A stretch of 64,000 nucleotides of DNA. It comes from Larus michahellis (lineage: Eukaryota > Chordata > Aves > Charadriiformes > Laridae). Positions 50,647-64,000 of the stretch are shown here, piece after piece (position 1 is the first letter of the stretch; each line of letters starts with the position of its first letter). The translations under genes were made by a program, and so were the position numbers. The notes beneath the pieces were generated by a model. The model was not told where the DNA came from. It ran no database searches and worked only from the letters and a program-made list of their open reading frames with translations. The stretch covers positions 3,229,001-3,293,000 of the forward strand of contig NC_133907.1 in the NCBI RefSeq assembly GCF_964199755.1. The letters run 5' to 3'.

Positions 50647-50737
50647 GACTCATGGTGACCGCCATTCAGGTCTGATGATGCCCATGAGGTTGGGAGGTTG
50701 AGGACTCTTCACCTGGGAGAAGAGTCTACCATGAGTC
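50647..50737. repeat. Nested inverted repeats
   Basis: The outer arms GACTCATGGT (50647-50656) and ACCATGAGTC (50728-50737) are exact complements. Inside, GACTCTTC (50703-50710) and GAAGAGTC (50719-50726) form an 8-bp hairpin. No RNA family is recognised. Confidence 0.7.
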
Positions 50738-52011
50738 TGCCCAATAAGTGCAACTCGTTAAGGTAACTGCTGCCGCTGCAGCGAGGCCACCCGACGGCCC
50801 CTACTCATGGCCACGGGATGCCAACAGCCCCATCTGTGGCCGATGCCGGCTCTGGAGTCAAGCCAAGGCCGCTCTACGCTTTAGCTCCACCTGAGAAGAG
50901 CATCGTGGCAGAAGACAGACAGACGTATCCTATTTACAGGTTTAAGTGAAATCCAAACATCCCCGCGACGTGCGCCGCAAACCCGTGTAAATGCCTGACC
51001 TTGCTCTGCGTTCCCTCTGCTGTACAGCTCCAGGAGGGGAGCCAACTTGTCCCTTTTTTCCTCTGCTTTTTTTTTTAATACCTTGTTTGTTGTGTACCAG
51101 CGGTCGCCTCATCACTTTCAAATCAAACGCCTTCTTCCTTTATGCTCCCAGAAATTAAAACGTGGCAAGGCCTTTTCTTTTTTTTTTTTTTTTTGCCTTG
51201 TTTTTGAACAGAAAGATTAAAAGTTGTTTGAAGAATAATGTTTTCCTAAGTTTTAGCTGACATTCAATTTTAATGACTTTTTAAACAAAGTAACTATTAA
51301 CTGTGCATCGTTTTATAGTTTCCTGATGTCTGACAGGTGTTTTTGCCCATGTGGGAAACAGATGCTAATAACATTTTCCCTAATAGCTCATAAATAATAA
51401 GCATTTAGCATTTTCCTTTGTATACTGCTCTGTCAATAGCCAATTTACTTTTCAGAAGCCACAACGTTTTCCTGTCAATCAGTTTTAGCCTCGGGCACTT
51501 TTTGGTGATTAGAAACCCCTTAGAGAGCGAGAACTCCAAATTAGTTTTAAATAAAAAATAAGAATATTCATGCTGTTGAACATCTAAAGGTAAAAAAAAA
51601 AAAAAAAAGATCTGGGTACATAAATATCACTGGTGGGGTATTAATACTTCATAGAAATAGAGTGACCAACTGCTCTCCGGAGAAATGCAGCAAAGACACG
51701 CACATGACACAAAGAAAGTAATGTATGCTGGAGAAAAATAACTTTTTATTTTAAAAAGGAAGTAATTTAGGGGTTTGCTAATCTAGGACAGCTATATCAC
51801 CTTCTCGTTTGGAAACTTAGCTGCAAATCCAGCACAGCACTTGATGCCCACCGCGGTGTCTCATTCTCTCCATGCGCCTTGGATCGAGTCCTGACATTTT
51901 GTCTCTTTCCAGACGAGAAAAGGAGTAAAGCCAGAATCTTTTCCCTGAGGGGAGAGCAGATGCAGAGCTGGGATGTCCACAGTGGTGGGCACCAAACCCA
52001 GGAGGTGCCTG

Positions 52012-52077
52012 GAGGACCACGGGGACCACCTGGAACGGGGACTACCTGGAACAGGGACCACCTGGAACAGGGACCAG
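52012..52077 (+). repeat. Tandem repeat, unit about 16 bp
   Basis: About four imperfect copies of GGGACCACCTGGAACA lie in tandem; the central two or three are nearly identical. Confidence 0.88.
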
Positions 52078-52099
52078 CTCTCCAGGCAGTTGTCTTCTG

Positions 52100-55000
52100 A
52101 TGGTTCATCCCTACAGGCACCCTCCATTTTCTAGAGCCACAGGAAGTGTCAGATAAGGGTCCAGGTATCTCCTGTCAGACCTTTTAGGCTTCACTGTAAT
52201 ATCTACGCACCTCCCAGGTAAAAACGGTTTTGACAAACTCAATTTAAAAAGCTTTGCCCCCGCTTCCCCCAATGATCACAATAAACAGCATTTTGGAAGA
52301 GAGAAGGACCCTGTGCTCCAACGTTCAAACATATCTCTGGCGGTGATGCGTCCAGCTTTCACAGCAGCTTTGCACCCCCTGAGTTTATCCCAGCAGCACT
52401 TTGGGGGCTGTTGGACCTGCAGCAGGGTTCCAGTCACCGCTGGAGACAGGACACCAATATGGATGGAGCTTGGCTCCAACGCTGTTAGGCCTTTTCTGCA
52501 TAAATGAGCTGAAATTCATTGATTTCACTGTTCATTAGCCTTACATCATCACATTGCGTTGTAACAGGCAGCTCTTCCGCCAAATTTATTTTCTCACTCA
52601 TTTTGCAAGAGAAATGGAGTGATGCAACCTTCGCCAGCCAGTACGAAAGGCAGCACTTTATTTTAAGAGAAAGTGGCCTCATTTATTCTAACATATTGAC
52701 CTGAAACTCTGCAGCACGCTGACAAGTCCGCTGCCGCACTGAATACCATTAAACCCCAAGGGGTCTTAGTTAATCAAATGTAAACATGAATAATGCAGCG
52801 ACATAAAATGCAGGTATCACATGTACGCAAGACAAAGGGTCAGGCAGTGGGTTGGTTTCTTCTGGTTGATTTTTCTCCTTGAATGAAGGAAAAGGAAACT
52901 TTTGCCCTCAAATGAAGTGGTTCTTCAATTCTTACCGTCAAACATGGCAAGAGTGACGTGACCCACATCACTTTCTTCCCTGACGAGCTCATTTTGCAGC
53001 AGCAGCGGTGTCACAGCAGCTCCTTTTGAAATGGCGGCAACGAAAGGGTTAATGGCAGCGTTAAATGACTGTCCCTGGATTTAGCATCAGCGCTGAGGGG
53101 AGGAAGCCTGGGTTTCTCTAAGCAATTCAGGCTGCCTGGTTGCCCATGCAGAAGGCAAACATGCCTAATGTTTCAATTCACATGTGGTGACTTTCTAATA
53201 ATAGGGGTGTTAATTGAGAGTAGAATGGCTCTAGCCGGTGAGGAACAATTAGCTCCTGCTTTTACAAAACGTACCATGGCACATCCGTGCATAGGAGGCT
53301 GGAAATCACCTTTGCATATCTAATTTTTAAAGCTAAAAGATGGCTGTCCTGGAAGCGAAAGGGCTTCTGGCACCTGGCTGGGGCGTCGCGTTAGCACTCC
53401 TTATTGCAGAAGAGTTCCAGCGAACAGCCCTGGCACCACGGACTGTCGGGTGCTGGGTTTTGTTCAACGCCTTCTGCTCAATTCCCAACTCAACAATGTC
53501 CTTCAAGAAGTACTTGCCAGGAATAGCTGGACGAAAGAAAGGTCGATGCTTGGTATTGCTGGGGTCATAACGCCTTTTCATGGTCTGGGTGCTGGTGGAG
53601 CACCAAAACCTGCGGGAAGTTTTGAGACTCGCTCTCCAGATGGTGTTGGGTGGGAATTGTCACTGCTGAGTAGCTCAGCGTTAAGTGTAAGAGGTTTGAA
53701 AGAAACCTGAAAGGCTCATGACACTTTTCTGTCTGTTATTTTTCATTCATTTACTCCTTGGTAATCTTCTGCCACCCATCCCCACCAGTCCCAACCCCTT
53801 ACCGCTGCTGCTCAGGCTCCCACGTGGGAACAGTTCAAGCCAACCTCCTTGGCCAACCTCAACAGCCTGAAAACGAAGGGGAAGCTCTTAAAAAACCCAC
53901 ACACACCCTTACGAGACTTGCTCTTGCACGTCAAAGTGATGGAGAGGAACCAGAATAACCCCAATGAGCTATTTCAGTGTATTTAGCCCCAATTCTTTAC
54001 GCCCCTGCACTAGTCAGGAACAATGCCTGGGTTTGGTCTTTTCCCTTCCCTTTGGTTTTTTTGGCTTACTGCACACCAAATGGTAAACTGCCCCGAAGAG
54101 CTACCTCGTTAGTTTTTCCTCTCTGAGCAGTTGGGTTGAAACATATGCCATTAGACCTGATGTCCCCAGTTAAAACCCCTGTCACATCACTAAATATTTT
54201 AGCAAATAAAAAATTTTTTAAACACGCGGCCAGATGTCCACGTTGACATAGTGCTTAAGGCGTTTGACTGATAAAAAGCCCAGGCCCTTGGTAAGCGGGG
54301 ATTTAAAAACATGTCCTGAGGCAAGTGTGTGATATTAAAAACATCCTGGGCTCTTTTGTATGGAGATTTGCATACGTTGAGGTTTTAAAGAGAGTGTCCA
54401 TCTGTCACTGAGCATTCTCCCAATACAACAAAGCATCGATAAATATTTTGAACCACAGTCACTTTTCAGCAGGCACCAGCAAGGAAGCAGAATGGTTTCA
54501 GCTGGGATATCCATTGCTTTGTGCAATAAAAGGAGCTGCAGTTTCACTTGGAAGCGATGTTTAATATTTATGAGGATGACAGCCCCGTACAATTACAGAA
54601 CTACAACCTGGCCCTTGGGTGATTCCATAAAAAGTATCAGCCAGCCAGAGCAAAAAAAAAAAAAAACAAACCACAAAACAACAACCAACCCTCAAGCTTT
54701 TGTTCTGGAAAGCCTGGTTGCTGGATGCAGTGCTGTACCGCGATCGCAGCGGCACCCGCTTGCAATGCACATGGCAGCAGGGCTGCTCCCGCGTCTGTTG
54801 AAGCGAGGGAAAGACTCCTGCCAGCTTTAATGAGCTCTGGACCGGCCCGGGTGCAGCTGAGTTGTCACCAGAGCGGGTGAAATTCGTCGTTCTTAGCATA
54901 CGTGTTGGGAAGAAAGGGTCAAAAATCCAACCGGCTGCAGTCCTGTTCAGATCCATTGCGTCAGCGGAGGGTTTGGCTGCTTGGGTTTAAGGCAATATTC

Positions 55001-58000
55001 TGTTTTAAGGCTCGGTCTGGGGTGTGAGAAAACATACAGCGGCAGCAAGGATGGGGATCCACATCTTCTCACTATAGTAGAAAGCCCAACGGCGTGGGAA
55101 GAATTTTTACAGAAGGAAAAAGCAGGCAAGCAGGCATGGCTCGGTGCCTTGAGGAGCTGGCAGTCTCATTTCAGGCAGGACAGAGCCGATGACCAGCTCT
55201 CCAAGTTCCACTTTTTTGTTTAGTTTTGCTTTTCTGGGTTGACATTTTCCAAGGAGGTGCCGCGTTCCTCTTATTCTCCAACCACCTAGGAGATCTGAAG
55301 TGTCTAATTGAGACGAGACATAGTCACAGCACAAAATCGGCTTGCAGCAACTATTTTAGTTAATTGGACAATTACAGTTTAAGCACGTGTGCATCTGAAC
55401 AGATTGACTATCCAAGTAGATTTCCAGCCTGTCCTTCTCTTATTCTTTCCTTCCTTTAATCCGAACCCAGTCCGGAACTCTTCCTGCCCGACCACTGACC
55501 CTTCTGAAGAGCCACCTATAAAATAGATGGTTATTAATCATGGTTTTTTCCTGTTTCTCTTGCAAAGCTGGTTCTAAGGGTGCAGCAAATATTATGCTGT
55601 TGATGGCGGGAGATGCCAGGTGGCAGATGGGTTTTTTCGTAGGTGCAGCGCGATGGTCTCACACAGGATACGGGTAGGTGGTGGCTGCGTATCCATCTTG
55701 ACTGAGAAAGAGGAGTCTCTGCTAGCACATGTTTGGGGGTATTTCTTTAAGTCTCACGTTGAAGTTGTTAAAGATCTGAGGAGAGTTTCAAGAAAGCAAG
55801 AGGCAGACAATAATAAAAAACAACTCTCTTTTCATTTGCACAACACACATATTTATTGGAAAAGCATTGATTTTTCTTCCAGGAGGCGATACATGTTTAC
55901 TGCTGCTTGAAGGCAGCAATACTTTATTTGCAAGCATGTGTTGTTAAAGGAAACTCTGACTTTCCTGTCTACAGTCGTAGTACGGCTTCTACCCACACAA
56001 GGGACACCTGGTAGGCGTCGGGACAAACCTGGCGTATCTTGATGGTTAAACAGCGGCATCAGTGGTGTCAGTGGTTGTGGTGTTAAACGCGTGATTGCTT
56101 GGGAGAACAGGAGGATGCGACGGAGGAAAAACGGCTCGTGACCATATTGATGTCAGGGGGTGACGCGGATAAGAGCATCAGCCAAAGACATTCCAGTCCT
56201 AAGGCCTCCAGTTCGGAGAAAGTGAATGCTCACCTGCTTCATTAATCTCTGCTTGAAGTTTAAACTACCTAATATGCAAACTGGGAACTCGACGCGCAGG
56301 TGCAGCTCACGACCTTTCTGCACGCTCAGTTGCCGGCAGTAAGACACAGGATCAGACAGCTTCGTTCTCAAAAAGAGATCTAGCGTTCTAATCTTTGCTT
56401 GTATTTTGGGCGCTAATTTATATTAAAGGGCCATTTCCCCACTCAGGTGTAAGAGCTCAGCTGTCATTTAATATAAGGGCTTAGATATTTTCCTGAAGAA
56501 TAAGGACTCGGAAGACTCACAGCTTGCATCCACCCCAGGGCTGTGGCACCTTTCAGGGGCTGCTGACATACAAACCAAGCGTGTAAATATTATGGTGAAA
56601 CCTGGTTCCCACAAATTTGAGACTCGGGCTGCTGGGAGGGATATTTCCACATCCTGCTCAAGCCCCCGTGTGGAGCAAACTTCCGCTTCCAAGCAGATCG
56701 CCGTCCCTCCTTGGATTAAGCAAATGAATTTCGGAAGGTCCACCTCAACGACTGATGGAAATTGGTGCAAAGTTTTTTTTAATTTATACTTTGCCACATC
56801 AAGACCATGCATGAGGGGGTGTTAATGCTTCCAACACAAGCAAGAGCCAGGAAAACAAATGGTGGCTTCAAAGCCTTTCTGGATGGTCCCAGTCCCCTTT
56901 GCAGAGGGGATGCGGCTGCGCATTGGACCAGTTCGGCTGGGCTTTGGTTGATGGCCAGCGCTGGCTTGGGCACACCAGTCCTGCAGCCCCTGCAGCTGAA
57001 GAAGGGCTGGAAGAGTTTTATCGACCATGGAACAACCTGTTGGTTGGTGCATCCTCGGTCCAGCACCGACTGCCTGGGGAACACGCACACCGTGCTCGCC
57101 TCAGCCAGAGCCGGCACAGCCACGCCAAGTGACGCTGGCCCTGCCTCTTGCCAGAGAAATTAAATGCCAAATCCTTTGCTATTTACATAGCCAATTAACG
57201 CCAGTTAGGCTACTGGTGTGAGCTGGGCACACCAGCACGGGGGTAAAGGCAAAACAGCGCTGCGTGCCTTCGACAAGCAGAGCTGAATTACTCTCTGTTT
57301 TTCCCCCAGAATGATTCAAGCTAAGGGAAGAGGCACTGGCTTGGGAGGAGAAGCATTTCAGAGAGAAAAAAATCAGCCCTCGCTAAATCCATATCCCATC
57401 TCCTCAAAGCTTGCTTACTGCCAGCTCCCTAATTTATGTAAACTGGTCGTCAGAACTGAATTAAAACCTACAATTAGCAATCCGGGAGGGCACGACTGTA
57501 ATTCAGACAGATGTGCCACTTAAAAATATTTACATAAAGCTTGCAGGATAACTAGCACTCCCAGAGGGAGCCATCAAGCAAACCCCCCGGCACGCTGTCA
57601 CAGCCGGCCACGGGGCAACGTGACTCGGAGCTTTGGGGTGATGTCCACCAGCTGGGCTCATCTGCCCCCGTCTGCAGAGCCCAACCTCGGCTCAGATCGG
57701 CAAACTGCTGCAACCACAGCTGCAGCTCTTGGGAACAAAACGTATCGAGACCTAAAGAAGTTACCAAGAGCCTGAATGTTTTCTGACCTTTTTCTCAGAG
57801 GAGATGGGAGAAGATGCTCTGGAGCCAGTGGGAGTTTCTTAGAAGCTGCTCAGAAAAAGCTCAAAACCATCTTAACAGACCAGGAAAGCCTTGTTGCTTG
57901 CTGCACCATAAGCTCATTGGCAAGGACACAACAATTAGGACTTTCTGAGCTTCGAATCCAGGAAGAAGGACATGACACGGAGAGCAGCTTGGCTCGGTGG

Positions 58001-61000
58001 GCAGAGCAGGAGGAAGGGGATCTGACTTTTGGTGGCCGTATCAAAGGGCTGGCAGCTGCCTCTCAATTCACTTCGTTGCTTCTAAAGGCCAATTCAATCT
58101 AGCATTTTCTTCTCAGGAAAGACTCTCGAGATTAATTTGCACTTTTAAAAACTTGGGATTATTGACCAGACTAGAAAGCTTTCACCGTGACTGGTTGTGA
58201 GCCAGGCTTACGCTTTTGTTTTAACCAGCTTGTGCCAGCAATGGGCTTTTGTTAGAACGCGTGAAGCAGCTGAGGGAAAAGTTTTACTTTGCAGAGATCC
58301 ATTGCTGTCATGGTGCAAAATTTAGACTTGTTTATACACAGCCTTAGTCGTTCTCCAGTGCAATGCGGACGGGAAGGAAATCCCAGTGAACGGATGCTGG
58401 GTCCCGCTCATTGACCTCTCCCTCTGGTGCACCTTCTTTTTCATCTCCCAAATCACATGCAGGAGATAAACTACCTCTGCAAAGCAGCACCTTCTACGTG
58501 TCAAGAAACTCTAAATTAGAGGCTTTATCTCCAATTTCAGAAGCAGGTAAGGATTGCTTGAAAGGAACCGTGTAGGTGGGGCTGGGGTGGCAGGAGGGCT
58601 CTCGGGCGTTCTCCGGGGGGTTCAGGAGCCCTGAACCAACACACCTGCCCCAGGGCGGTAAAGCTGGGAAACACACTTGTAACAGCCAGTTCTAAAATGG
58701 GGCCAGTTCACGCAGACGGTGAGGACGGTCATGCTGTTTTAAATCCCCTGCAAACCCAATGACTACAATTGGCTCAGACATAGCTCTGGTAGAACCAGGA
58801 AAAGCTATTCACAGATGTCAATTTATGGAGATAAGCTTTTTTTTTTTCCTCCGCCGCTGGCCTGGCTGCCGATAATCACCATTTTCCACCTTTCCAGTTG
58901 CAGAAGTTCATATTTAATGTAAAGAAATTTCAGCCTGGAGAATGCAAATGAACTTTTGAAGATATTTCTTTGATACTCGCTGGCTGCTCTCATCACACAC
59001 GGTGTTTCCTGCTCCCTTACTGGCGATCAACACCTCCTCTGGCACTGACTCGTATTCCCAAATGATTGCAAAAGCCTATGAATTTTTCTCAAACATTTAT
59101 GGGAATACTGAGAATATTCACAGCAATAGATGAAAGAAGACTGAGTACCAGATTCACTCATTTATTGGCAAAATACAGAAAAAAAAAAAAAAGTGGTTGC
59201 CCCGTTTTGTTTCTATTCTATCTGTGGCTTGCTCAAAACTTTCCAAATTTGAGTAAACTTTCCTTTTAAAATGGAATTGATATACACCAAGCTTGATTCA
59301 TCTGCTGGCCTTGGCGGCTGGAATATTTCAGCAATGGGTTTGCTTTGTTTCAGCATAATAGAAGTCGAAAAAAATACTGCAGACGAATTTTATTATTGCA
59401 GCTTTTATATGGGACATGAAAGCGTGCTAGTTTAATACAAAGTCATTACTGCAGTTAAAACCATTAAGTTAATTAATATGGACATTTATTACCACCGATA
59501 AAAGATAATATCAGGGGATTTATAGAAACAATATATCTGTGTATTCTTCCTCCTAAAGTCTCCATGAAGACAGGACTTTCAGTGGGGCGGAATATATTGT
59601 AATGGCACCTGTTACAGGGGCTTGCACTGAAGGTAGGTCAAGGGGAACACCTGCAGCAGAGTCATTAAGAAAACCCCGGCCCCGAGAGCACCAGGGCTTG
59701 CCAAATAAATCCTTCAACCTTTATAATTGTGAGACACTGAGGGAAGGAGAAAGTCCCTTGGTCCAGCCGAGCCCTGAGCGGGAGCTGTCACTGTCACCTA
59801 TTTCTTTTATCAGGAGCGACCCCTCCGCTACCGAACGCGGGGACAGCGTCACCTCCCGTCCTCAAAGAGAAAGATAATTCTATACTGGGTATTTTAGCTG
59901 GAGAAAAGTCAGCAAACCCTCAGCTTTCACCCCTTCCGCCTCTCCAGGTCTTCGGAGCTGAAAAACCTCGAGTCGTCCCTGACTGCTCTTGGTCATTTCC
60001 TTGTACTGATGCCGGATAACAGTTGGGAGACGTGGTAATTTAATAAAGCTTTGCAAATGTAGACAACTGCAGAGTGTGATAGAGGGGCCGTATCAATCAC
60101 GGTAATGACAGACATTAGCAGAATGCCAAGTGTTTTGGTCTCAACAGATCTGTCACCGGTTTGCAGGCGGCGGTTGTACGTACAGGTCTGCGCAACGGCC
60201 GCTCTCGCTCAGGGCTGTCTGCAAAGCTGTCACTTCAGGAGGAGATTTATTGGGCCGATACATGTGATTTATGTCAGACGGTTTCAGCTTTTGCTAACTT
60301 GTGTGCAGCAATAGTAGTCAGCAAGCAATTAAAATCTTTGGGCCGTTGTGCTGGAAGCTGCAGGAGAGCTGCCCAGAGCCGTCATTCAGCACCGTCCCCT
60401 CTTAAAACTCCTCATTTTGGAGGCTGGGGAGAATTTCAGGGACTGCCCTCCCTGGCATGGATGGTTTCTTCCTCTACTTAAACCGGTGTGAATCTGGTTT
60501 GGGGGAGGGGATTTTTAATTCTGGTTTTCTCTAGCTCCACGTGTGGAAGGCTCCAGGTGCCGCGGGATATCCACCCCTTGTGTGTCCGTTCCTGCACGCC
60601 CACAGTGCCGTGGCCGCGGTCTGCAGCCAGCGGGAAGCACCGTTAGATACAGTGACCCAAACGAACCTCTCCTTGCCTCATGGCTAAGCCCAGGCAGCCT
60701 CTGCCCACGCGTCTGCTGTGACCCCCCTCTGCCAGGGAAGCTCCCCAGGACCCCTCTCCCCGCCTGCTTTCCGCTCCCCCGAGCTCCCGAGCTGGTGACC
60801 CTCTCGGCGATGTCCATCCACCCAAACTGCTGCTGCCGCACCCGTCGTGGGAGCAACCAGGCAGAAACCCGGCGCAACCACACCCGGCTATGGCAAAAAT
60901 CAATATTCTGGAACGAAAATGAATATGGTGGATCGTTTCAGGCAGCATCTCCTCAAGCTGCACTTGCGCACCCGCTGCCGTCATCCCAACGCCGTGGTCC

Positions 61001-64000
61001 ATCCTTCCTGCGGCTGCGGCTGTCAGGAGCTGCAGACGCTGATGAGCGGTAACGACCTTTCCGCTGCCCCCCAGCCCCACAGTCAGAGCCGGGAGCCGAA
61101 GTCAAACTGGTCCGACTGAAGTGTGGCCAGCCCAGCCCTGTGAGCCCCTCCGCATGCTCCCCTGACCCAAACTCTTTTAAATCCGACAGCACTTTGGAGA
61201 TAATTAGCCTCATTGCATATACACAACGGCTCTCCCATGAATGATGCAGGCTTAATTACTAATGACGGGGCTGGGTTGGTTTTTTTCCCCTTCTGTTACA
61301 ACTGTGAGTGATGATAAATACACACCTTAGTGGGCTTTTGCACCCGCTGAATGTTGCAGTCCTTTTTTTGCCTTTCTTTTTGTGGTCTTTCAGATGGTGT
61401 TTGAGAGATCAGATTATTTTTCCGCGTTACAAAATGGGTACGGGAGGCTGCAGGCAGCCGGAGTTTTCTGTGTGCAGATGATGCGCTTGGTAATACCTAT
61501 TGCATATTTACATCTCTTTTCCCCTTGTTTTATGTACAAACTTCAGTTCACATTGGAAGTAATAACGTATTTGTGTTTCTGCACTTTTCATCCTGTTAAA
61601 ATCACAAGGAAATTTTACAGAGGAGCGACCGCCCAGTGCAGGGAGCAGCCATCGGGAAATGCTGCATCCCACTGCTTAACCGATAACCGCGGCTTTTATA
61701 CATTTTCCAACACTTTGCGCTGCAGGGACAGTGTTTATACGTCAGAGGTGAATATTTGGTGTTTAAAACCCAGCAGAGCCTTTCCCCTAATCCTTAGTCC
61801 TGCTCTCGGTCACTAACGGTGCGCAGGCAGAGAGCTGTGACGGGGGAAGGTGCTTCGGGAGGGCAAACTCCAGTGATGGGCTTACTTCAGATTTTTGGCT
61901 CCAGCCCAGCTTTACCACTATTCAGCCAGGCTTTTCTGGTATTTACAATTTTCCTGGCTGTTTTTCCTTCTCCCAGCACCCCACAGGCCGGATCCTTCCC
62001 GCCCCCCCCAACAAGCCAGGAAAACCCTGGGGCATCACTAATGAGGCGTCGGGAGGGGGTTTGTGCCTTTTGGTACAAGGTGGGTGGAACAGATCCACCT
62101 CTGCTCCTTTAAAATGCTGAACGGTTCCCTCCTTTTCCAGGCAAAGGCTATATCCACCCTTTTGGCTCATTTTTATTTTTTTTTTTACCATGGGGCTGAA
62201 TTGTCCGATCCGTTACACGCAGGACCTGGGTGTGAAGAGCCAGGTAAATCCAGGATTACTGTCAGCATCCCAACACGGTCTGCGGCACCGAGCTGTACAG
62301 CCTTGCACGCCAGGTTGGGAAGAGGGTATGTTTGCTTAAGGTAAAGCAAAAAAACCCGTAAGGAACCAAACAAACCCTCTGGAAAAACTTCTGCTGAGCA
62401 GAGGTGATCCGAGCTGACATTGAGAATGGTTTGATTTACAATAACAGGGAGATAATATTTTGCTAAGCCTCCCTGTAATACAATGTGTGTCATTTTAAAT
62501 TTCCCATTACACTGAGCAATCTAATAAATAAATGCCCCGGCTGCAATAAACATGAATCATTCAGCGCGGAGAAGCTCTCAGCAGTCCTGTAACAAATATC
62601 TTCTTCCTACCGGTCTTTGGAAGTCACCGATTAATTTGACTTTCAGCTGGCTGGCTCGGGAGCAGGGGAGCCCGGCTACTGCCAGACAAGTGCCGGCAAG
62701 ATGCTGGGTCAAACTCTGCGGAGATTTAGTGACAAATCAGATTTACAAATTAGGGATGTGCCACTCTGTAAAGGATACGGCTCAAGCCCGGTGATTAGCA
62801 AGGACATGGTGGAATAGAATTGGCCACGGGGGTTTTGTAGGTTTGGGTTTGTTTTTTTTTTCAATGCTAGAAAACAAAAGCAGTTGTTTTACATGCTGCA
62901 GCAATGAAAGCCGCCTTCTGAGAACAAGGAAGAAGTTCATGTTATTTGTCCCCTAATTTCTGCTGTTAATCTTTCACCGGATTACGTGCACGTGAAGGTA
63001 TTTTAGCTATCTTCTGCCCTCATGCCAATATTTGTTAGAATTTGGGGTGGAATTTAATATGAGTGATGTTAGGAGAAACAGGTCAGGGTTTCAGATTAAC
63101 ACCAATAACCATAATGAGAACAGATGCTTATATCCATCTGGAATGTAGATTTAATATGGTAAATTCATAGCTCAGCCCATGAAATGCAATCATCAGATGT
63201 TTACTGGTCCCAATTTAATGAGCGATTTTGGATTAAACGGGGGCCAAACAAGAAGCCACCAATCTATATTAAATCTCTGCAAAATGAAAATTGCAAAGAT
63301 TTACTTAGGGTCATTACACAAGAAAATTTAATCACAACCTCATCCATAATGTCACATCGTCATCAGACTGATAATTGAAATGCCATGTGAGGGATTATGA
63401 ATAACCCTCTGTTTATGAAGATAGCTTTCTGATTATCTCTATGTCCTGTGAGTAACATAAAATATGATTTGTATTAATGTACACGGCCCTTGCCTAAAAG
63501 AAACCCATTGGGGATCTGCAGAAAAAGTCTGATTTCTTCCCTTCCCTTCGCGGTTACTGACGGGAGATGCCGTTCAGTAACGTTATTGCCACAATTTTGA
63601 AGCTGCAGGGGAAGGTGCCGCCTTGCATACAGCATCGCAGGGAGACAGGGCCCGCCGTATCCCTGCAGCTGTGTGGGCGCTATGAAGTATTCAGCGCGTG
63701 ATTTTAGTAAGCAAACATTGATTTGTCTAGAATCAATATTAATTTTTCAGACCGCATGTTCTCTGGGGCAAGAAATGTATCTTCCAGGATGTACTAAACA
63801 CTTAGTACATTTGGGATGTTATTAAGAGCACCCTCTTGATTTTGGCATGTTGCAAAATATTCAACTCTTGGATATCTGACAATTATATAATTATGCATTG
63901 CACTGGGTTATACGGCAGCCTACAAACAGCCAAATTTCTAATAGCGTTTGGTTTGAAAAGTCCATCTAAATATTTACAGAGCGTGTGCTGAGGGACTCTC
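52100..64000. other. Gene desert with AT-rich blocks
   Basis: No coding exon, RNA gene or full transposon was recognised. The DNA alternates mixed sequence with AT-rich, ATTA-bearing blocks, for example 53190-53300, 59440-59520, 61190-61270 and 63040-63480. These read like conserved non-coding elements rather than neutral DNA, but conservation cannot be tested here. No BHLHE23 bHLH exon is present; it would be expected further right. Confidence 0.55.

Noticed and set aside
39000-64000. Search for the BHLHE23 bHLH exon
   Set aside because: No frame on either strand carries the conserved NARERRRMHDLN-type helix, so the gene is not in the window.

Overview
The window is a vertebrate, almost certainly avian, nuclear locus. 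Genes are split by GT-AG introns, CpG islands mark the promoters, and the only recognisable transposons are CR1 LINE fragments carrying the typical bird 3' end. Two complete protein-coding genes were reconstructed exon by exon: GID8 (228 codons plus stop, 4 coding exons) and SLC17A9, also called VNUT (455 codons plus stop, 13 coding exons). Every intron phase closes. Human 20q13.33 has the order DIDO1-GID8-SLC17A9-BHLHE23, so this is the conserved block, probably on the bird counterpart of chicken chromosome 20. I did not find a BHLHE23 bHLH exon or the HAR1 element in the window.

Layout. 1-950 is a CpG island with a good minus-strand splice donor, probably a 5' exon and promoter of DIDO1 running leftward. 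1.0-5.8 kb is AT-rich with no recognisable gene. 5.9-7.0 kb is the GID8 CpG-island promoter, with an inverted CCAAT box, a TCTCGCGAGA element and a non-coding first exon. GID8 coding exons lie at 7696-10366, followed by a long AT-rich 3' UTR that ends at one of several poly(A) signals (12586 or 15286). 16.8-17.6 kb is the SLC17A9 CpG island and first coding exon. A 9.2 kb intron follows, then coding exons 2-13 between 26397 and 36291, with poly(A) candidates at 37653 and 38833. From about 39 kb to the end there is no recognisable coding sequence. That stretch holds a minisatellite, two CR1 pieces, short tandem repeats and several ATTA-rich, inverted-repeat-rich blocks that look like developmental enhancer elements, perhaps serving the neural gene BHLHE23 expected further right.

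How the genes work: GID8 is a core scaffold of the CTLH/GID E3 ubiquitin ligase, and SLC17A9 loads ATP into secretory vesicles and lysosomes. They share synteny, not a pathway. No undescribed multi-gene system was seen. The points most worth checking are a glutamine in place of the conserved motif-A arginine of SLC17A9, encoded across a splice junction; a CR1 element abutting the SLC17A9 exon 2 acceptor; a start-stop AUGUGA upstream ORF beside a G-quadruplex run in the SLC17A9 leader; a triple NAG acceptor in GID8; and the ATTA inverted-repeat cluster at 47.4-47.5 kb.
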